Position numbers and translations under genes: made by a program. The notes beneath the pieces are model-generated. The model was not told the origin of the DNA. It searched no databases and worked only from the letters and a program-made list of their open reading frames with translations. Of a stretch of 64,000 bases of DNA, positions 38,041-51,030 are shown piece after piece. This stretch comes from Polydactylus sextarius (Eukaryota > Chordata > Actinopteri > Polynemidae): contig CM028912.1 of the NCBI GenBank assembly GCA_016801845.1, positions 7,811,501 through 7,875,500 of the forward strand, read 5' to 3'. Position 1 is the stretch's first letter. Every line of letters starts with the position of its first letter.

Positions 38041-40653
38041 GGCATAAAAATGTTTTAAATATGTTAGAAGCGTTTAGAGGATTGATAAAAGACGCTTGTC
38101 GAAAGGTTTTTGGTCATAGATCTGACGTAAACGAGACTTTAACAATGTCAGTTTATAAATCGTTGCATGCAATTGCTACTAATAAAAAAGTTTAAGTTAA
38201 ATCAACCATCAGTGGCAGAATTGCAAAAGACAAAGAAATACAAATGACATCACAGAGAAATAGATGCCACAAACCTAGTTATTCTGTTTCATTTGTGTTC
38301 CTGAGGTCAAGAGGAATGGGAGCATCGCATTAATGTTTTCTTAATGAAATAGAATCTAATATAGAGAAAGCAGAGGATCTCCTGAAATCGGTGGCGTAAA
38401 CAAAACTCCTGAGTTTGCTTCAATCGGCTTGATTGGGTTTTGTGCTTTTTCTTCCAATACATCACCTTGGCAGCCAGCAAGCTTTGGTATTTTTCCCTCA
38501 TTCTATAATGTTTTTGATTTTGTTATTTTTCTGCCATTACCTAATGGCAATTAGATTGGCAATCAGTAGAGTGATATTATCTGATTGCACTGGGTATGGT
38601 GCCTTCAAGGTTAGTCTGCACTACCATTTATATATTTGGAAACGATCAATAAAGCCAAGTTTGGGTTTGCCTTGGAGGTTCTTCATGTAAGTGGTTTCAA
38701 AATATGCTACACAGTGTGATCACAGTTCCTCTGTTCCATCTTATTGTGTGTGAAACCACAGATGCTCCCTACAAAGGCAGGAGTATTATGTGCAATGATG
38801 TGTGACGATTTTGTGTATCACAGTTCGAAGTAAAACCAATGAAAGGTAATGCACTCTGTAAACATGCAGAAGAATACATTATCTTTCATCCAGCTTTTGT
38901 CACAGCTGTATACCAATGACTGAATCAATGTGTAAACACATGCATATTTGCTGCTCATTAGAGGCACCAGTAATGAGGTGATCAAAATACATTTAAGAAG
39001 ATATCGCAGCCTCTTTTCTTCCACACACAACATAATTACTGTGTACCGCTTTCACTGTGAGTTTTTACAGTTTTACAGACTGTTATCTCCATCTTTAATC
39101 ACAATTTTTAGATTTCCAATACATAGAAACAATTCCAACCTGTAATTTTAAATAATAAAAGACAGACAAATATGACTGCTGAATTAGATTCCAATAAGCC
39201 TTAGCCTAGTCTGTTGCAACACAGGAGATGTAATAACAGAGCTCGAGGGAACAGTCCACGCATTTTTATTACAAGATGGTAGGCTCAGTAATAAAATGAA
39301 AGCATTAGATTAGAAACTGCCATCACTCTCAAGCTGCTTGGTGTTGATACAGAAAGTCATGTTAATTTGAGTATTCTTTAGTTTTTTTGTTTTTTAGCAT
39401 TTACTAGAATTTTAGGGATGGAAACTTTCACAACTGCTCCAAGATGGAGAGGACACTATATCCACTGTAACTAAGCCCATATAAGTCCTCATGGAGTCAC
39501 TCAAAGGCTTTTTATACAGAGTAATAATCATATCGACAACTAAAAAGAAACAACTTCCAGTCTCCTGTCCTTTTTCCTCTTGGACATTTATGGGCTGTTC
39601 TGGATTGAAACATGTCAGAGCATATGCAGCCGTTTACAGTGACCCTGACTGAACTGTTTATAGCATCTTGTGTATGTTCACATACATGATGTAGAATAGC
39701 ACAGCCAACCACCGCGTTTATTTCACCTTCTAAATGAGACAATTAACAGAGAAGACGGAAATCTGAAATTGAATCTGAAATCTGAATTTAAGCCTTTATG
39801 TATTAGATATATGAATATGTTATGTGATAAACATATGTTATGTGCGTAAAAGACAAGCTTAAGCAATGTGATTTAATACACACTGGAAATGGTGCTTGAT
39901 TAACTATGGCATCACTACTCTAAATCTAACAGATCACTGACAAAACCCTCTGCATACAGCAAATATTAAGGCTCATATTGGATACTTTACAAACCTCTGG
40001 TCGCTTAACCTGTGGTCTGGTCAGCTGGAAGAGTTGACACGAATGTAAAAGAGGATTTTTTTTAGGCTTTCTGGCTGAAAGACCAGAATGGCAGAGTGGG
40101 GATTAATTTGGTGTTTTCATCAACACAGCAGTATAGACTGGCGCTTAGTACGACTCAGACTGCCAGAGAGCATAAGCTGTTTTTTTATTTAGCCACCAAG
40201 ACTCCAAATCACATTATCATACCCCAGTGGCTAGTTAGATTTTTATCACAACGTAATGCACACTAAACACAAACAGAGGTAAAAGATCAAGCTAAACAAC
40301 CATGGCCCCGCAAATACAACAACTACAGACACACAGAATAAAAAATACCGGCTAGATTAAAGCAAGTTGTAGTTTACCCATAGGAGCAGGGTGGGAGATA
40401 ACATGCTCACTGTCAACCTATAACTCTTCTCCATTAGACTCATTTTTTCAAAGATTTTTACTCTGCAGTCTGCTTGTACAAAAAACAATATACAATATAC
40501 CTACATTAAACGTTAATATGTGAGTGAATTGAATAAGTAAGCGTTGTTACTACACATTGTCTATTTTCTCTAAGTTAAAGTAAAATAAATAAGTAAACGT
40601 TGATTTTTTTATTTTTTTTTTAAAAGCAAACTCAAAACCTTCTTTAATGGTCT

Positions 40654-41360
40654 GGGCCCATATTAATTCACAGAGTCCTCTCAGAGAGCTCCTAACTTAG
40701 CCTAAAAAGTCCTAGCAAGGAATCTTAACTTAAGAGTGACTCAACTCAGCAACTCTGAGCAAGGAGAGGACAGAAACTTTCATCTTAGTGAGGAGCAGTT
40801 GTTGACCCCGTTGCTAGGTATGACACAGTCTCCTAAAAGCTGTGATCAGTTGTTACAAAAAGGAAATAAATAAATAAAACAGAAACAAATGCACTCCTAG
40901 TAATGAATAGACTGAGAAATCAACCGATCATAGAACTTAGACTGTATTAAGAAATGTGTAATTGTGAAAATAATTTTATGTCATGATGATAAAACACAAA
41001 AAAATCAAATTCATTGTTACACATCTTCACAGTGTTTGAATGTACCTCATTCACATGCCGATGATTATCTTGATTTGCTTATTGTTATGTTTACTCGCCA
41101 TGCTGGTAATTTTACTACTTGATCTATTTGATATTAATGGTGGACGCAGACTCAGCTGTCACTTACTGTGACTGCTGGCCTCTCTGTAAAAAGCGGTTTG
41201 ACTTGGCAGAATGACCAAAACAATGAATGAAATGGATAAAAAAAAAAAGGAGAAAGCCAGTAACGTCTTAATAAATCACTGTCACTGTCGGCTTCTTAGT
41301 CCTCCGTCCTTTTTCACCCCAGGAGCTCTCTTAAGGCCTAAAATGGTTTGTGAATAACAT
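40654..41360. mobile_element. MITE-like element (PIF/Harbinger type suspected)
   Basis: The left end reads CCCATATTAATTCACAGAG...CAGAGAGCTCC. The right end reversed reads TGTTATTCACAAACC...AAGAGAGCTCCT. The shared ATTCACA and GAGAGCTCCT blocks form imperfect terminal inverted repeats. The interior near the left end (TAACTTAGCCTAAAAAGTCC) is like a common fish repeat. No transposase is seen. Edges are approximate and the superfamily is a guess. Confidence 0.4.
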
Positions 41361-41381
41361 TTATCTTATTTTTAAATTCTA

Positions 41382-41420
41382 AGAAAAATCTTAGAATTTG
41401 AGGAATTCTAAGATTTTTCT
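41382..41420. repeat. Perfect 17-bp palindrome with 5-base loop
   Basis: Left arm AGAAAAATCTTAGAATT (41382-41398), loop TGAGG, right arm AATTCTAAGATTTTTCT (41404-41420). Three further bases pair beyond a single mismatch. It lies just right of the MITE-like element and may be part of it. Confidence 0.75.
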
Positions 41421-41798
41421 AAGATTTTTTTTTTACTTGAATTTATTCATGCATTTATCTGTTTATCGATATGTTTTAATCAATTTTAGTACTTTGCATA
41501 TCTGCTCATCCCATTTTCATTTACACATTCCTAATTTATTCATTTCTTACTGGACTGGTTTCATTTCAAAATGTTTTATTACATTTTTTTTCTGCTATTC
41601 TGAGTTTTTAATTTCTATCCTGCCTCTGGCGATTCTTGAGCGGATGTTTGGTTTCTAACCATCTAAAAACTCTATGTGTTTTATTGTGTTTGTATGAAAA
41701 GTGATATTCGAATAAAACCTGACTGACTGGTTGTTTCTGACTGAAAGAGTGTCTTCTACATGAAGGGAATAAAAAGGATTTATTCACATATTATGCTG

Positions 41799-41827
41799 TT
41801 TTTTTTTTTTTTTTTTTTTGTTTTTTT
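41799..41827 (+). repeat. Poly-T tract with one G
   Basis: About 21 T, one G, then seven more T. Confidence 0.9.
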
Positions 41828-43033
41828 GCCAAATACTACAGCTGCATTCCATCATTATTATTAGTTAAAGAAACTGTGTTAATGTTTTTTTTAATTTTCA
41901 ATAAACACAGACAGATGTGACTGTTTCCAAAAACTGCTCATCCTCACAACCAAGTGATTCAAAAAACATCAGTGGTGTAAAAATATAAACTGATGTTATA
42001 AAACGCTTCTAAGTGGCTTGGTGAGTAAAAATAGTGACGAGTGTGTTTGCTCTCACTCCCGCTGTGCAGCACTTTCCGACCTGGACCTTCTAAATATCAG
42101 TGCTGGCATCACAGTTTGGCTCTCACATCACTGTTTTCATTGCCAACCTAAGAGCTTCATAAGAATAAAAAACATTCAGTTCAAAACATTCAGTTCATCA
42201 CACAGAGGCTATATTTTTGGGTTTTATTTGATGTGTAAATCACTTACATTGCAGGATCCCTGCTGCTAAAATTGCATGTTTATTTGAGGACCAATTTAAA
42301 AGGCAAATATAAAATTAATTCAATTATTTAGACCAAAAAGAGTAGGTAGGTCTAAATATTTCCAGGTTTAGAGAATCTCACTTTTTCTGTAGCTATTTAA
42401 GACTGACTCTCTGCCATCTTCTGTTCTTTTTTTTATTTACAAATAGTCGGTGTGAACGATTGTGAGTGTAGTGCAAAGGACACACAGGGTAAAGCCTTCA
42501 GGACATGTTTCTCTTTCTTTTGCTTGCCTTATTGAGTCACTGGATAAGCCCTGCAAGATCAGTGTGTCAGCAAGGGATTCTAGTCAGTTAAGCTGCTGTG
42601 GGTGGACGCCTACACGTCAAGGCTGAGCATTGTCTGTGTCACGCACATTTCTATCCAGAAGTGGAAACTTTATCACTTATCCAATCCTTATCAAGGCCTG
42701 CAATGTTGGCATCAGTGTTTTCCATCAAAGGCCATAACCAGTTCCAAGGTCAGGCTATTGTTACATGAAGTACATAAGTCTGTGTTGCCACGAGTCTCCA
42801 TGGCAGGTACCTGGATCACCCAAGACATCCTGCAGTTCTCAATGTGCTCAAAAGTTACAACTGTCAAAACTTCCATCACCAAAAACACAAACAGAGATAT
42901 TTAGTTATTTCACCCCATTTTAAAAACTTTTTACCCACATGATCTTTTAGGATTAGTCACACATTGCATTCTATTATGTGACACATCAAAGCAGATAAAA
43001 ATATATCTAAACCCACTGCATTTGCCTCTATTA

Positions 43034-43035
<2 letters not shown>

Positions 43036-43124
<89 letters not shown>
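43036..43124 (+). repeat. Compound (AT)n(AG)n microsatellite
   Basis: About 27 AT units (43036-43090) change at once into about 17 GA units (43091-43124), with no linker. Confidence 0.96.
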
Positions 43125-43127
<3 letters not shown>

Positions 43128-46100
43128 CTCTGTGCACAATACCAGCCAAAATAAGCAACTGAATGCTTCCAGGCCTATCATCATCCATGGCCTGGCCAGC
43201 TGCCTGTGCTTGTATCAAGGTAACAAGGATGAGCACCTAAAATGGCAGACCACTGTGATGTGTACGCCAAAGGTCACGTCGGTTGAAGGCTTCAGTGGGC
43301 TATTTTTTGTTGCCTCGCAGACTTGTCTACTCATAATACAAGAAAGTAATCAGTGAAAAAGCTCATGATAATGAATACAATTAACCCTCGCACGACCCTC
43401 AATGTCTTAATTCAATATGGTATAACAGCTGTCAAGACATTTCACACTGAATCAAAACTGTCAAACTAATAGCAGTGCTAAATGTAAACTGGGATCATTA
43501 CAGCCCCATCACAATTAAAAACAAGTGATGGGAAAGAATAGAACAAACAGATTTGTTTTGAAAGGTGCTATAGACGCAAGTTTTCTCTGATGCCAAATGT
43601 GATTTCTTGCCAGGAGTGGGTAGTGGTGGTGGTTTCTGGCCAAGAGCTTCTGCCATTGCTGAATTTGCAAGAGGCTATGATACTGCAAAGGACCATGAAT
43701 GTAAGTAGGACAAAAGATGAATGTCAGAGTACAACCAGATGGCAGTCAGATTAATCCAGAAGCAGGAAGTGAGGTTGGATGGGTTAGAAGGAGGAAAGAA
43801 AAATAAATGCGGATATAGGTGAAGCAGAAGGAGGGTGAAAAAAAAAAAAAAAAAAAAAGACACCTCCCTCACATTCATTTGTGGCATCATCTTTGCTGTT
43901 TTTTCATAAATGTTCTGTTTTAGTGACGCACCGTTCCACCCTCCAGTGTGAGGCAGTGGAGGGGAAGGCAGCAATTAGTGCTGTTAGATATGATTACCAG
44001 AGTTGTGGACCTGCAGTGTGACTATAAAAACAACCTTCGGTCCACAACTGTGAGCACCAGAGGAGAGGGGCAGAGGATATGAAGAGCTGCAAGGTTAATT
44101 GAAGGTTGATAGGATCTTTCATGCCTGAGGCAGAAAGCACATATTAATGTTTAATAAAAACCGACACCTTGGCTCAGTCATGGAGCCGATGGCATTCAAG
44201 GTTGATCTCTGCTGTAACTACAGACCAAGTTAATTTACCTGGCCACTGATATTCCATGTGTCATTATGAGCCACTTTGAAACATAGGCTTTTGGACACTG
44301 TGATGACGTAATGAATCAAATTTGCACATGCAAGATTTTTATAGTGAAGCAGATTTTGGATCAGCTGTCTCTTACCTGGATGTGCTTAATACATTACCCA
44401 AGTTTCTGGTGTCTGTGCATGTTTTTCTCAGTATCAACTTAACTTCTGATTTTCCTTTGGTAGAAACAGTCTGTGTCTTTGATTAGCATGTTAGAATTCA
44501 GTCCCGTTGTTTACAGTTTACTGACATCCCACAGGCAGAACATGCTGAACACACGCATTAATGTTGCACTTGCTCAGTCCTCCTCCTTCCTTTCCTTCCC
44601 CTTACTCCATCAGTCATCATTAGGGAGTGAGGGGCAGGTGACATCATTAATTACTGTTAAGTGTTTTGATTGGATGCATTTCTTTCTAAAATTAAAATGT
44701 GAGTGTGAGTGTATGTCTCTCTGGACACTAACTGATTTGCTTCATATTATCGAATAATCTAGATGAAAAGTCTGAGTTCCACTGAATATCTTCCAGGTTT
44801 TAACCATAAAGTTCAACTTATGGGATAAATCATATGGGAATGGACAAATTGACTTTTTCAGTGTTTTATCTGACGTTTCCATCAATCAGAAGATATATTT
44901 GTGGCTTTAAATACCAGAAACATCTCAGTACAGCTTTACATCTCCTCTCTGTGGAGCTGTAGCATAGAGCAGGGTGATTTGTTACTGTCTTGAGTCTCTC
45001 GTGTGATTGGCTGAGTGACTCATGACCAGGACATTCACAGGTTAGTGGATTGTAGCCCAATTACTGTACCTCAGTACAAATCAAGTGCTGAAACAAGCCA
45101 AGCAGACGGCCAAATCTGAATTCAAATGCAGAATGAAAATAACACTATCCATGCCTAAACATTTCCTGCCAATACATTTTTCTAAGTGCATTTCTCTGTG
45201 TATTGATTTTGATAGTTCAACATTTAACACATCATTTAACATGACATTTGAATCGCACATAGATTAAAAATAAGATATGGGGACCTGTAACGTATCTGAG
45301 TATTTAGTAAAGCTGAAAGACAATCACTTATAATACCACACTAGATCTATGTAATCATACTCATGAATCTACAAAACATATCTTTTCACACAGAAATCAG
45401 TCATGTATGATACTGCAACACATGATAGCTTGATGACGAGAACATAAACAATGTAAGAAATTACAATAAAATACATTGACAACGACTGCTGTATGACTAC
45501 TTAATGCAAAATTAAAATAGTTTTTCAAAGGTATTCTAGAAGTAGTATTCTAGTGTTGGTCTTTACTTTACACTGACTTGACTGTCTGGAAACCTTGGTA
45601 ACACCTAAGTGAGGGCTGAGCTTCTGTGCTCCAAGTGGCTTCCAACTATTGATTGTCACAGTAATCAGCCTTTCTGTCACATCATGTCCCCTGATGATGG
45701 CAGCCATGACTCTAATGAACTTTACCCTTCTCCCCATGGAGATATCCTGTTAGCATGATGAAATGACGTAAAGGTCACCTGTCTGTATCATTTGCAGGTT
45801 CGGTAGAAAGTCCTCCTTTTCCCAAAACTTGTTACAACTCACGAGACAGCTGCCACTGCTGTGTCATACAAGCCACACTGCTTCTTTTCAGTAACCATTC
45901 ATACATTTAAATTAGCTTATAAATTAAAATGAATATATTTTACGTATGGAAAAATACCATCTTGAGCATCAGACATTTGTCCTATAAAAATGTAAAACTT
46001 GAGGTTCTTTGCTCATTTACCAGAATACTGACAGAAAACTGTCATTGAGAGAGGAGAGAAAGAGAAAGAAAAACTCTGACAGGCATGAAGCTCTGCTGGA

Positions 46101-46140
46101 ATTACCATATTTAGGAATATAGTGTTGGAGAAACTTACTG

Positions 46141-46430
46141 ACTGGGGAGACAGACTGAATGGGCAGAGCAGGTCATCCATTTATTGGAGGGTTGCTGGTT
46201 TGATTCCTGGCTCCCCTGGTCTGCATGGCGAAGGATTCCTCGGTGAGACACTAAACCCCAAGTTGGCCTGATAGCTGCTCCATTAGTAAGTCTAGTATGT
46301 TGAGGAAAGCTGTGTATACAAGAGCTGCATGAATGTGTGTGTGAATGGGTGAATGTTACTAGTAGTGTAAAGTGCTCTGAGTGGTCACAAAGACTAGGAA
46401 GTGCTATATAAATGCAGTCCATTTAACATC
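46141..46430 (+). mobile_element. tRNA-derived SINE, near full length
   Basis: The head holds a box-A-like GGCAGAGCAGGTC and a box-B-like GGTTTGATTCC about 30 bases further on, then the conserved CTGCATGGCGAAG and GAGACACTAAACCCCAAGTTG. The body has GTGTGTGTGAATGGGTGAATG and AGTGTAAAGTGCTCTGAGTG. The tail is GTGCTATATAAATGCAGTCC. This order is that of an abundant teleost SINE. Mismatches show it is old. Confidence 0.8.
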
Positions 46431-46444
46431 AACAGCTTGCTTGT

Positions 46445-46990
46445 AAAATACGAAGCACTCACCTCAACATAAATTTCCATCAGTCTCAGGTACCAGAATC
46501 CATCGTCTCGCATGGGAACACAAGCGCCTGTGTTGCAAATCAGACCTCATTGTTGTGGCGTGTGAATTTTCGACAGGGTAGTGTTGTTGCTGTTACCGGC
46601 ACCAGACCTGGGGGAAATCTGGACCTGCAGCAGGTGACACAGGCTGGGGAGCAGTGCACCGCTAATATCAAGAACAAACTGTGAATCAATAGGAAGAGGA
46701 CCGAAGTTAGCGCCTTAACCGGGCCAGAGCTGGTTTATTTCTGAGGACGATTTCATCCATAAATTAGACAAATAATTGTAGAAATATAAGGACAAATAAA
46801 ATCAATATAATACGGTCAATTTAAACAAAAACTGTACATAAGGATTGACGAAGATAGAGTACCGAAGTTTGCATGTTTCACAAATTCGTTAATATGTAAG
46901 GTGCGCCTGCGTAAAGTCTGTCGCCATAATCCCTCTCGCGCATATTCCCACTCCCGCGGGCCCACAACGCACCAGAGCGCCATCCACTGA
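46445..46990 (-). promoter_or_regulatory. CpG-rich patch, possible promoter and first exons on the minus strand
   Basis: About 20 CpGs fall within about 500 bases, densest at 46900-46985 (GCGCCTGCG, CTCGCGCAT, CCCGCGGGC), in DNA otherwise poor in CpG. On the minus strand a CT-rich acceptor ends in CACAG (AG at 46680-46679). A candidate exon then runs to GTTGAG|GTGAGT (last base 46463). Its last ATG-opened frame, from 46513, reads MRDDGFWYLRLMEIYVE in phase 0. I recognise no protein family, and no following exon was found. It could be a lncRNA or gene promoter, or the GC-rich end of an old retroelement. Confidence 0.3.
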
Positions 46991-49900
46991 CTGAAATGTT
47001 TATTACTTTAAATACAAACGTAAAACGCTTTACAATTATTAAATAAATAAATAATCAGCACAATGTCCCCAATAAAACAGAGCTGATACCCACTCTGGAA
47101 ATTATGATTGTAATGTGTTAAATATTTCCCAACATTTCATTTATTATTTTCATTTGATTTAAAAAGCGCAACCCAGTGATCCTGGACTCAGGACATTAAT
47201 ACTGATCAGCTCCTTCCCTAAATACTCAGCGCTTATCAAGTTGATATAAACTTCTTGGGCAACTTCCTCAGCAATGCCCGCCACACACCATCCAAAGTGT
47301 CTCTTCTGACTTTCCCTGTGACACATGTGGCTCTCAAACAGTTTTTATATTGTCAAGTATATGAAGCAATGACTGCCACTATATGTCATGTCATGATGTT
47401 AGTCAGTTTCTTGTTTTTGTCTTGCTCCACCATTCTCCATCACCTGACCTTCTCCACCCACCATTTTCCCTTCAGCACAGTAGCCTCATGTACTGTATAT
47501 ACCGAACCGGTCTGATTCATTCCTGTTCGATTACCTATTGTGCTTCAGTCATAGCTTTCTAGTCATTTTTTGTGTGTGTCTGAAACTCGTTATGACCTCC
47601 TGACTGCCTTTTCTATCCAATTCCCTTTTGGATAAGTTTGTCTTTCTCTACTAATTTGGCTTCCCAGTTTTGACTTTGGCATGTTTTTAACAAGCTTGAC
47701 TTGAATTTTCTATCAAACAAACCTTCTGATAGATTAATTTATCCGTTTATCAAGAGTTTGAGGAAGTTTGATTCAAATAACTTTGCATTACACAGAAACT
47801 TTGGACTTGCTCCAGGATTCATTTTTGAAGACTAGTTGTTAAAGTTTCATTTTGCAAATTAACTTCACAAACTAGTCAGTTGATTTCAACTATATTCAGG
47901 TTAAGAAATGAAAGGGCTCATTAATGTATATTAAAATCAAGCATGGCTGATGTAGGCTTTTAGCCATTTGGTAATAATATCTATATGGAGCTCCATCATG
48001 TCTGTGAAATTGCTATACTATGCATTAAATTGACTTGTGTCTCTATTTCTATGACCTACAGGGCACTCCGTTCATTTTTCCATCCTGTCTTTTAATGTGG
48101 CAATTAAATAAGAGCAGATGAAAGAGTCAGTGACCAATCACCCCCATATGCCCCTTTTTCCTTTCACAGCTCTGCTTTCCCTTTATTGTTAGTTTTACAT
48201 GGCCGTCTCCCTCCCCCCATGGTCCTCTTTTCTGTATGTGTTGATCCATTTGTAAAATAACTGTGCACACATGAAACAAAAAATATCTGATTATACCTCC
48301 AAAAAAAGTCAATGGGCTTCAGTCAATGAGCAGATTAACATTGTATGCTGGTTCATGTGGAGGTAAAACTGGCTCATTATTCTTCTACAGTATCATGCAA
48401 ATCAACAATTAACAGGTGATTTTACAATTTAACTTAAAAGCAAACACCAGGTTCATACAGTTCTAGTCTAAAGTGTTTGTAAGGGCTGCCAAATAATGTT
48501 CTGTGTCTGATGAGAAGATTGCATCCCACCACACTGACACAAACAAGAGATGTCATTTCCCTTTTTTATCACAGAGTTGGTCTGTAGTTGCTAAGCTACT
48601 GGAATCGACTAATGAAACGTTCCATTCAAAAACAAGTGTATTGAAAGAAAGACTCCCCCCCAAATGCTTTGTGTTTTCTGTTTTTCTTATTTGTTCTCTG
48701 GGGGGTCTTGTGCCTATCTCAACAAACTGCAGGCTGCTGTGTAAAACCAATGTGAGTCATTATCTTGCTTTGTACTCCTGTCTTTCCACGCACCTGCCTG
48801 TTAGTGTCTTTCCATCAGCATGACCACCTGCCTACATTTTTGTCTATCTGTCAGTCCATCAGATCATGCAGCTGTTTCTCCGCTTGTGTAGGGAAGTTTT
48901 CCATCAACGCCTTATATGAGCTGAGTTACATTGCTAGGCAATATCAGTATTACAGCAGGAACATCTATCTGATGTTGTTGCTATTTCTAATAATAAAAAG
49001 AACTGAAGGTTGAGATCACGCTTAAAACGAGTGAGTCATTAATCAGAACTTTCTCTAAAGATCTCAAGTGGTTCTCAAGCTAAAATGTCACTTCACAGCA
49101 GTAATAACAGAGGCTAAAGCTTTTTCTTCCACTGCTCGACTGTTTTAATGTCTCTTGGACACAAGAGTGCTGACATTTTTCTGAGAACAGAACTCCTAAC
49201 CTCATTCTGTATACTCTTTCACAGCAATACAGGGGGCAGCCCTTTTATTTAAAGAGATTTAATGTCTATTTAATGGGCGACCATATGTCTATAACATTTT
49301 ATGATACAGTTTACACTGATTAATTCTCAGAATTGACATTTGTCCTATGATCATCCTTTCATACCAATGGGTGGAATGGTAGTAAGATCTAAGTCAACCA
49401 GAAAAAGGTGATCAAATTGAATTGAATTGATAAGGTTTCAGTAAATCTAAAGTTTTTGAGCCATTTCTTGGGACAAGTTTGATGACAGCAAGTAAATCTA
49501 GACAAAAATCCAAGTTATATTTTGAGCCATTCTCAAAGACTTCATCCTTTGGGACAGAAAGGTGATGGACTGACTGACATGTGTTGACAGAAAAGCAGAA
49601 TCCCTGCTCAGATCCCAAGATGACCATGGAGGTCAGAGGGAGTGGTTATTTTCATCCCATTATATGCCCCATGTGACACACAGGGTCATGACTGCTCTTT
49701 TAACACCTCTAATAACCAGTAATAGACAATTTAGCTTTTTTTATTCAGATCATCATTAGCATCTTAATAAAGTCACCGCAAGTGTCTGTATTGATACCAT
49801 ATGATACCATATGATGCCAAATAGATCTAAACCAGACAGTCAAAGGCTTAAAAAACACAATGAGTCTGATCATCCTTAGAGACAAGATTGTACTTTTATA

Positions 49901-50966
49901 CACATGATTTTTGCAGGAGTCCCTACAGACAACCCTGCTTGTTTAAGAAAGAATATATGGCAGCTTTAGCATCGAGCTAATACAGTGGTTTCATTAAAAT
50001 GAATAAGGGGATCTACATTTTTATTCAGTGCTTTCAGCCAATATCCTCAAGCTCCAGATGTACAGTGGCCACTGTTGTGTTGAACCAAGAAAGAGCCTTG
50101 AATATGAAAGAGACTGTCTTTGAAATGTCATTTCTTTTTTCTTGCAGTAAGAATGACCTTGACTACAACTTGAAAGGTGTCCATGTGTCATGACTTCATC
50201 AACCAAATAAACGTTTGAATAAAATAACTCTGAGGCGTAAACTCATATCTTTAGAAAAGCAGTACATTTAGGATCTTATCATTACATTGTTTTAGGTTAA
50301 AATTAAGGGGAAGCTCATTTATGCATGAAACATGACTCACTGATGTGAAAACCATTTCTGTGCCAGGAAAAGCCAGATCACTGCATTATTTTAACCTTTC
50401 ATTTGGGTCTATTGTTGCTACAACAGGTCAGGCGCCAGACATTCAATATCCGGTGACATGACAAAGCAATACAAATTCTGATAAACGCATCTCTCCACAC
50501 AACAATCTCCATACACAATAACGTCATAGAGATATTTTTGACGGTAATGTTTATGGCTGCATGATGCAACTAATTAAGGGAGTTTATACAGATAGGAAAG
50601 GCATTGTGTGTGACAATACAGGCATTACATTTTAACACACTAAACAGAATGCAGTAGCCAAATGTTACAAAATGAATAATACATATTTGCTCATTACCAG
50701 AAACTCCAGATTATACCTCTGAAATATTCTCACCTCGCTAACTTGCTTGTGTGCTGACATCCTTTGGCAGGAAACTGGTGACTGTTCTCTTGCCAGGTGT
50801 GTTTTAACACCGTGCCTACACAGAGAGCATAGCGTGAACAGCACGATAGCGAAGCTGCAGCTCCATGGTTCCAGCTCTGATGTGTGTTCAAGCTCAGTAT
50901 TAAGTTGCAAGTGCCACACACAGTCACTGTGATTGTGTGTGTAAAATTCTGAAAAATAGACATAGA

Positions 50967-51030
50967 GTGTATATATGCAGAGTGTCTATGCAGAGAATAT
51001 ATGCAGAGTATGTATATACATATATATCAG
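50967..51030 (+). repeat. Short ATGCAGAG minisatellite-like tract
   Basis: TATATGCAGAG and close variants occur three to four times, merging into TATATACATATATATC. Probably slippage-derived. Confidence 0.55.

Noticed and set aside
42602..42904. 100-codon + strand ORF
   Set aside because: No family resemblance, no splice signals of note and ordinary composition.
45525..45737. 70-codon minus-strand ORF (HDVTERLITVTINSW...)
   Set aside because: It looked protein-like and lies downstream of the CpG patch on the same strand, but there is no clean acceptor/donor pair and no known motif.
46561..46684. Plus-strand frame with VVAVTGTRPGGNLDLQQV, briefly considered as a RidA/YjgF-like piece
   Set aside because: The resemblance is too weak, there is no upstream or downstream continuation, and minus-strand splice signals explain the segment better.
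46960..46990. CTCF-like GCACCAGAGCGCC in the CpG patch
   Set aside because: A C replaces a core G of the motif, so it is weaker than the site at 22629.
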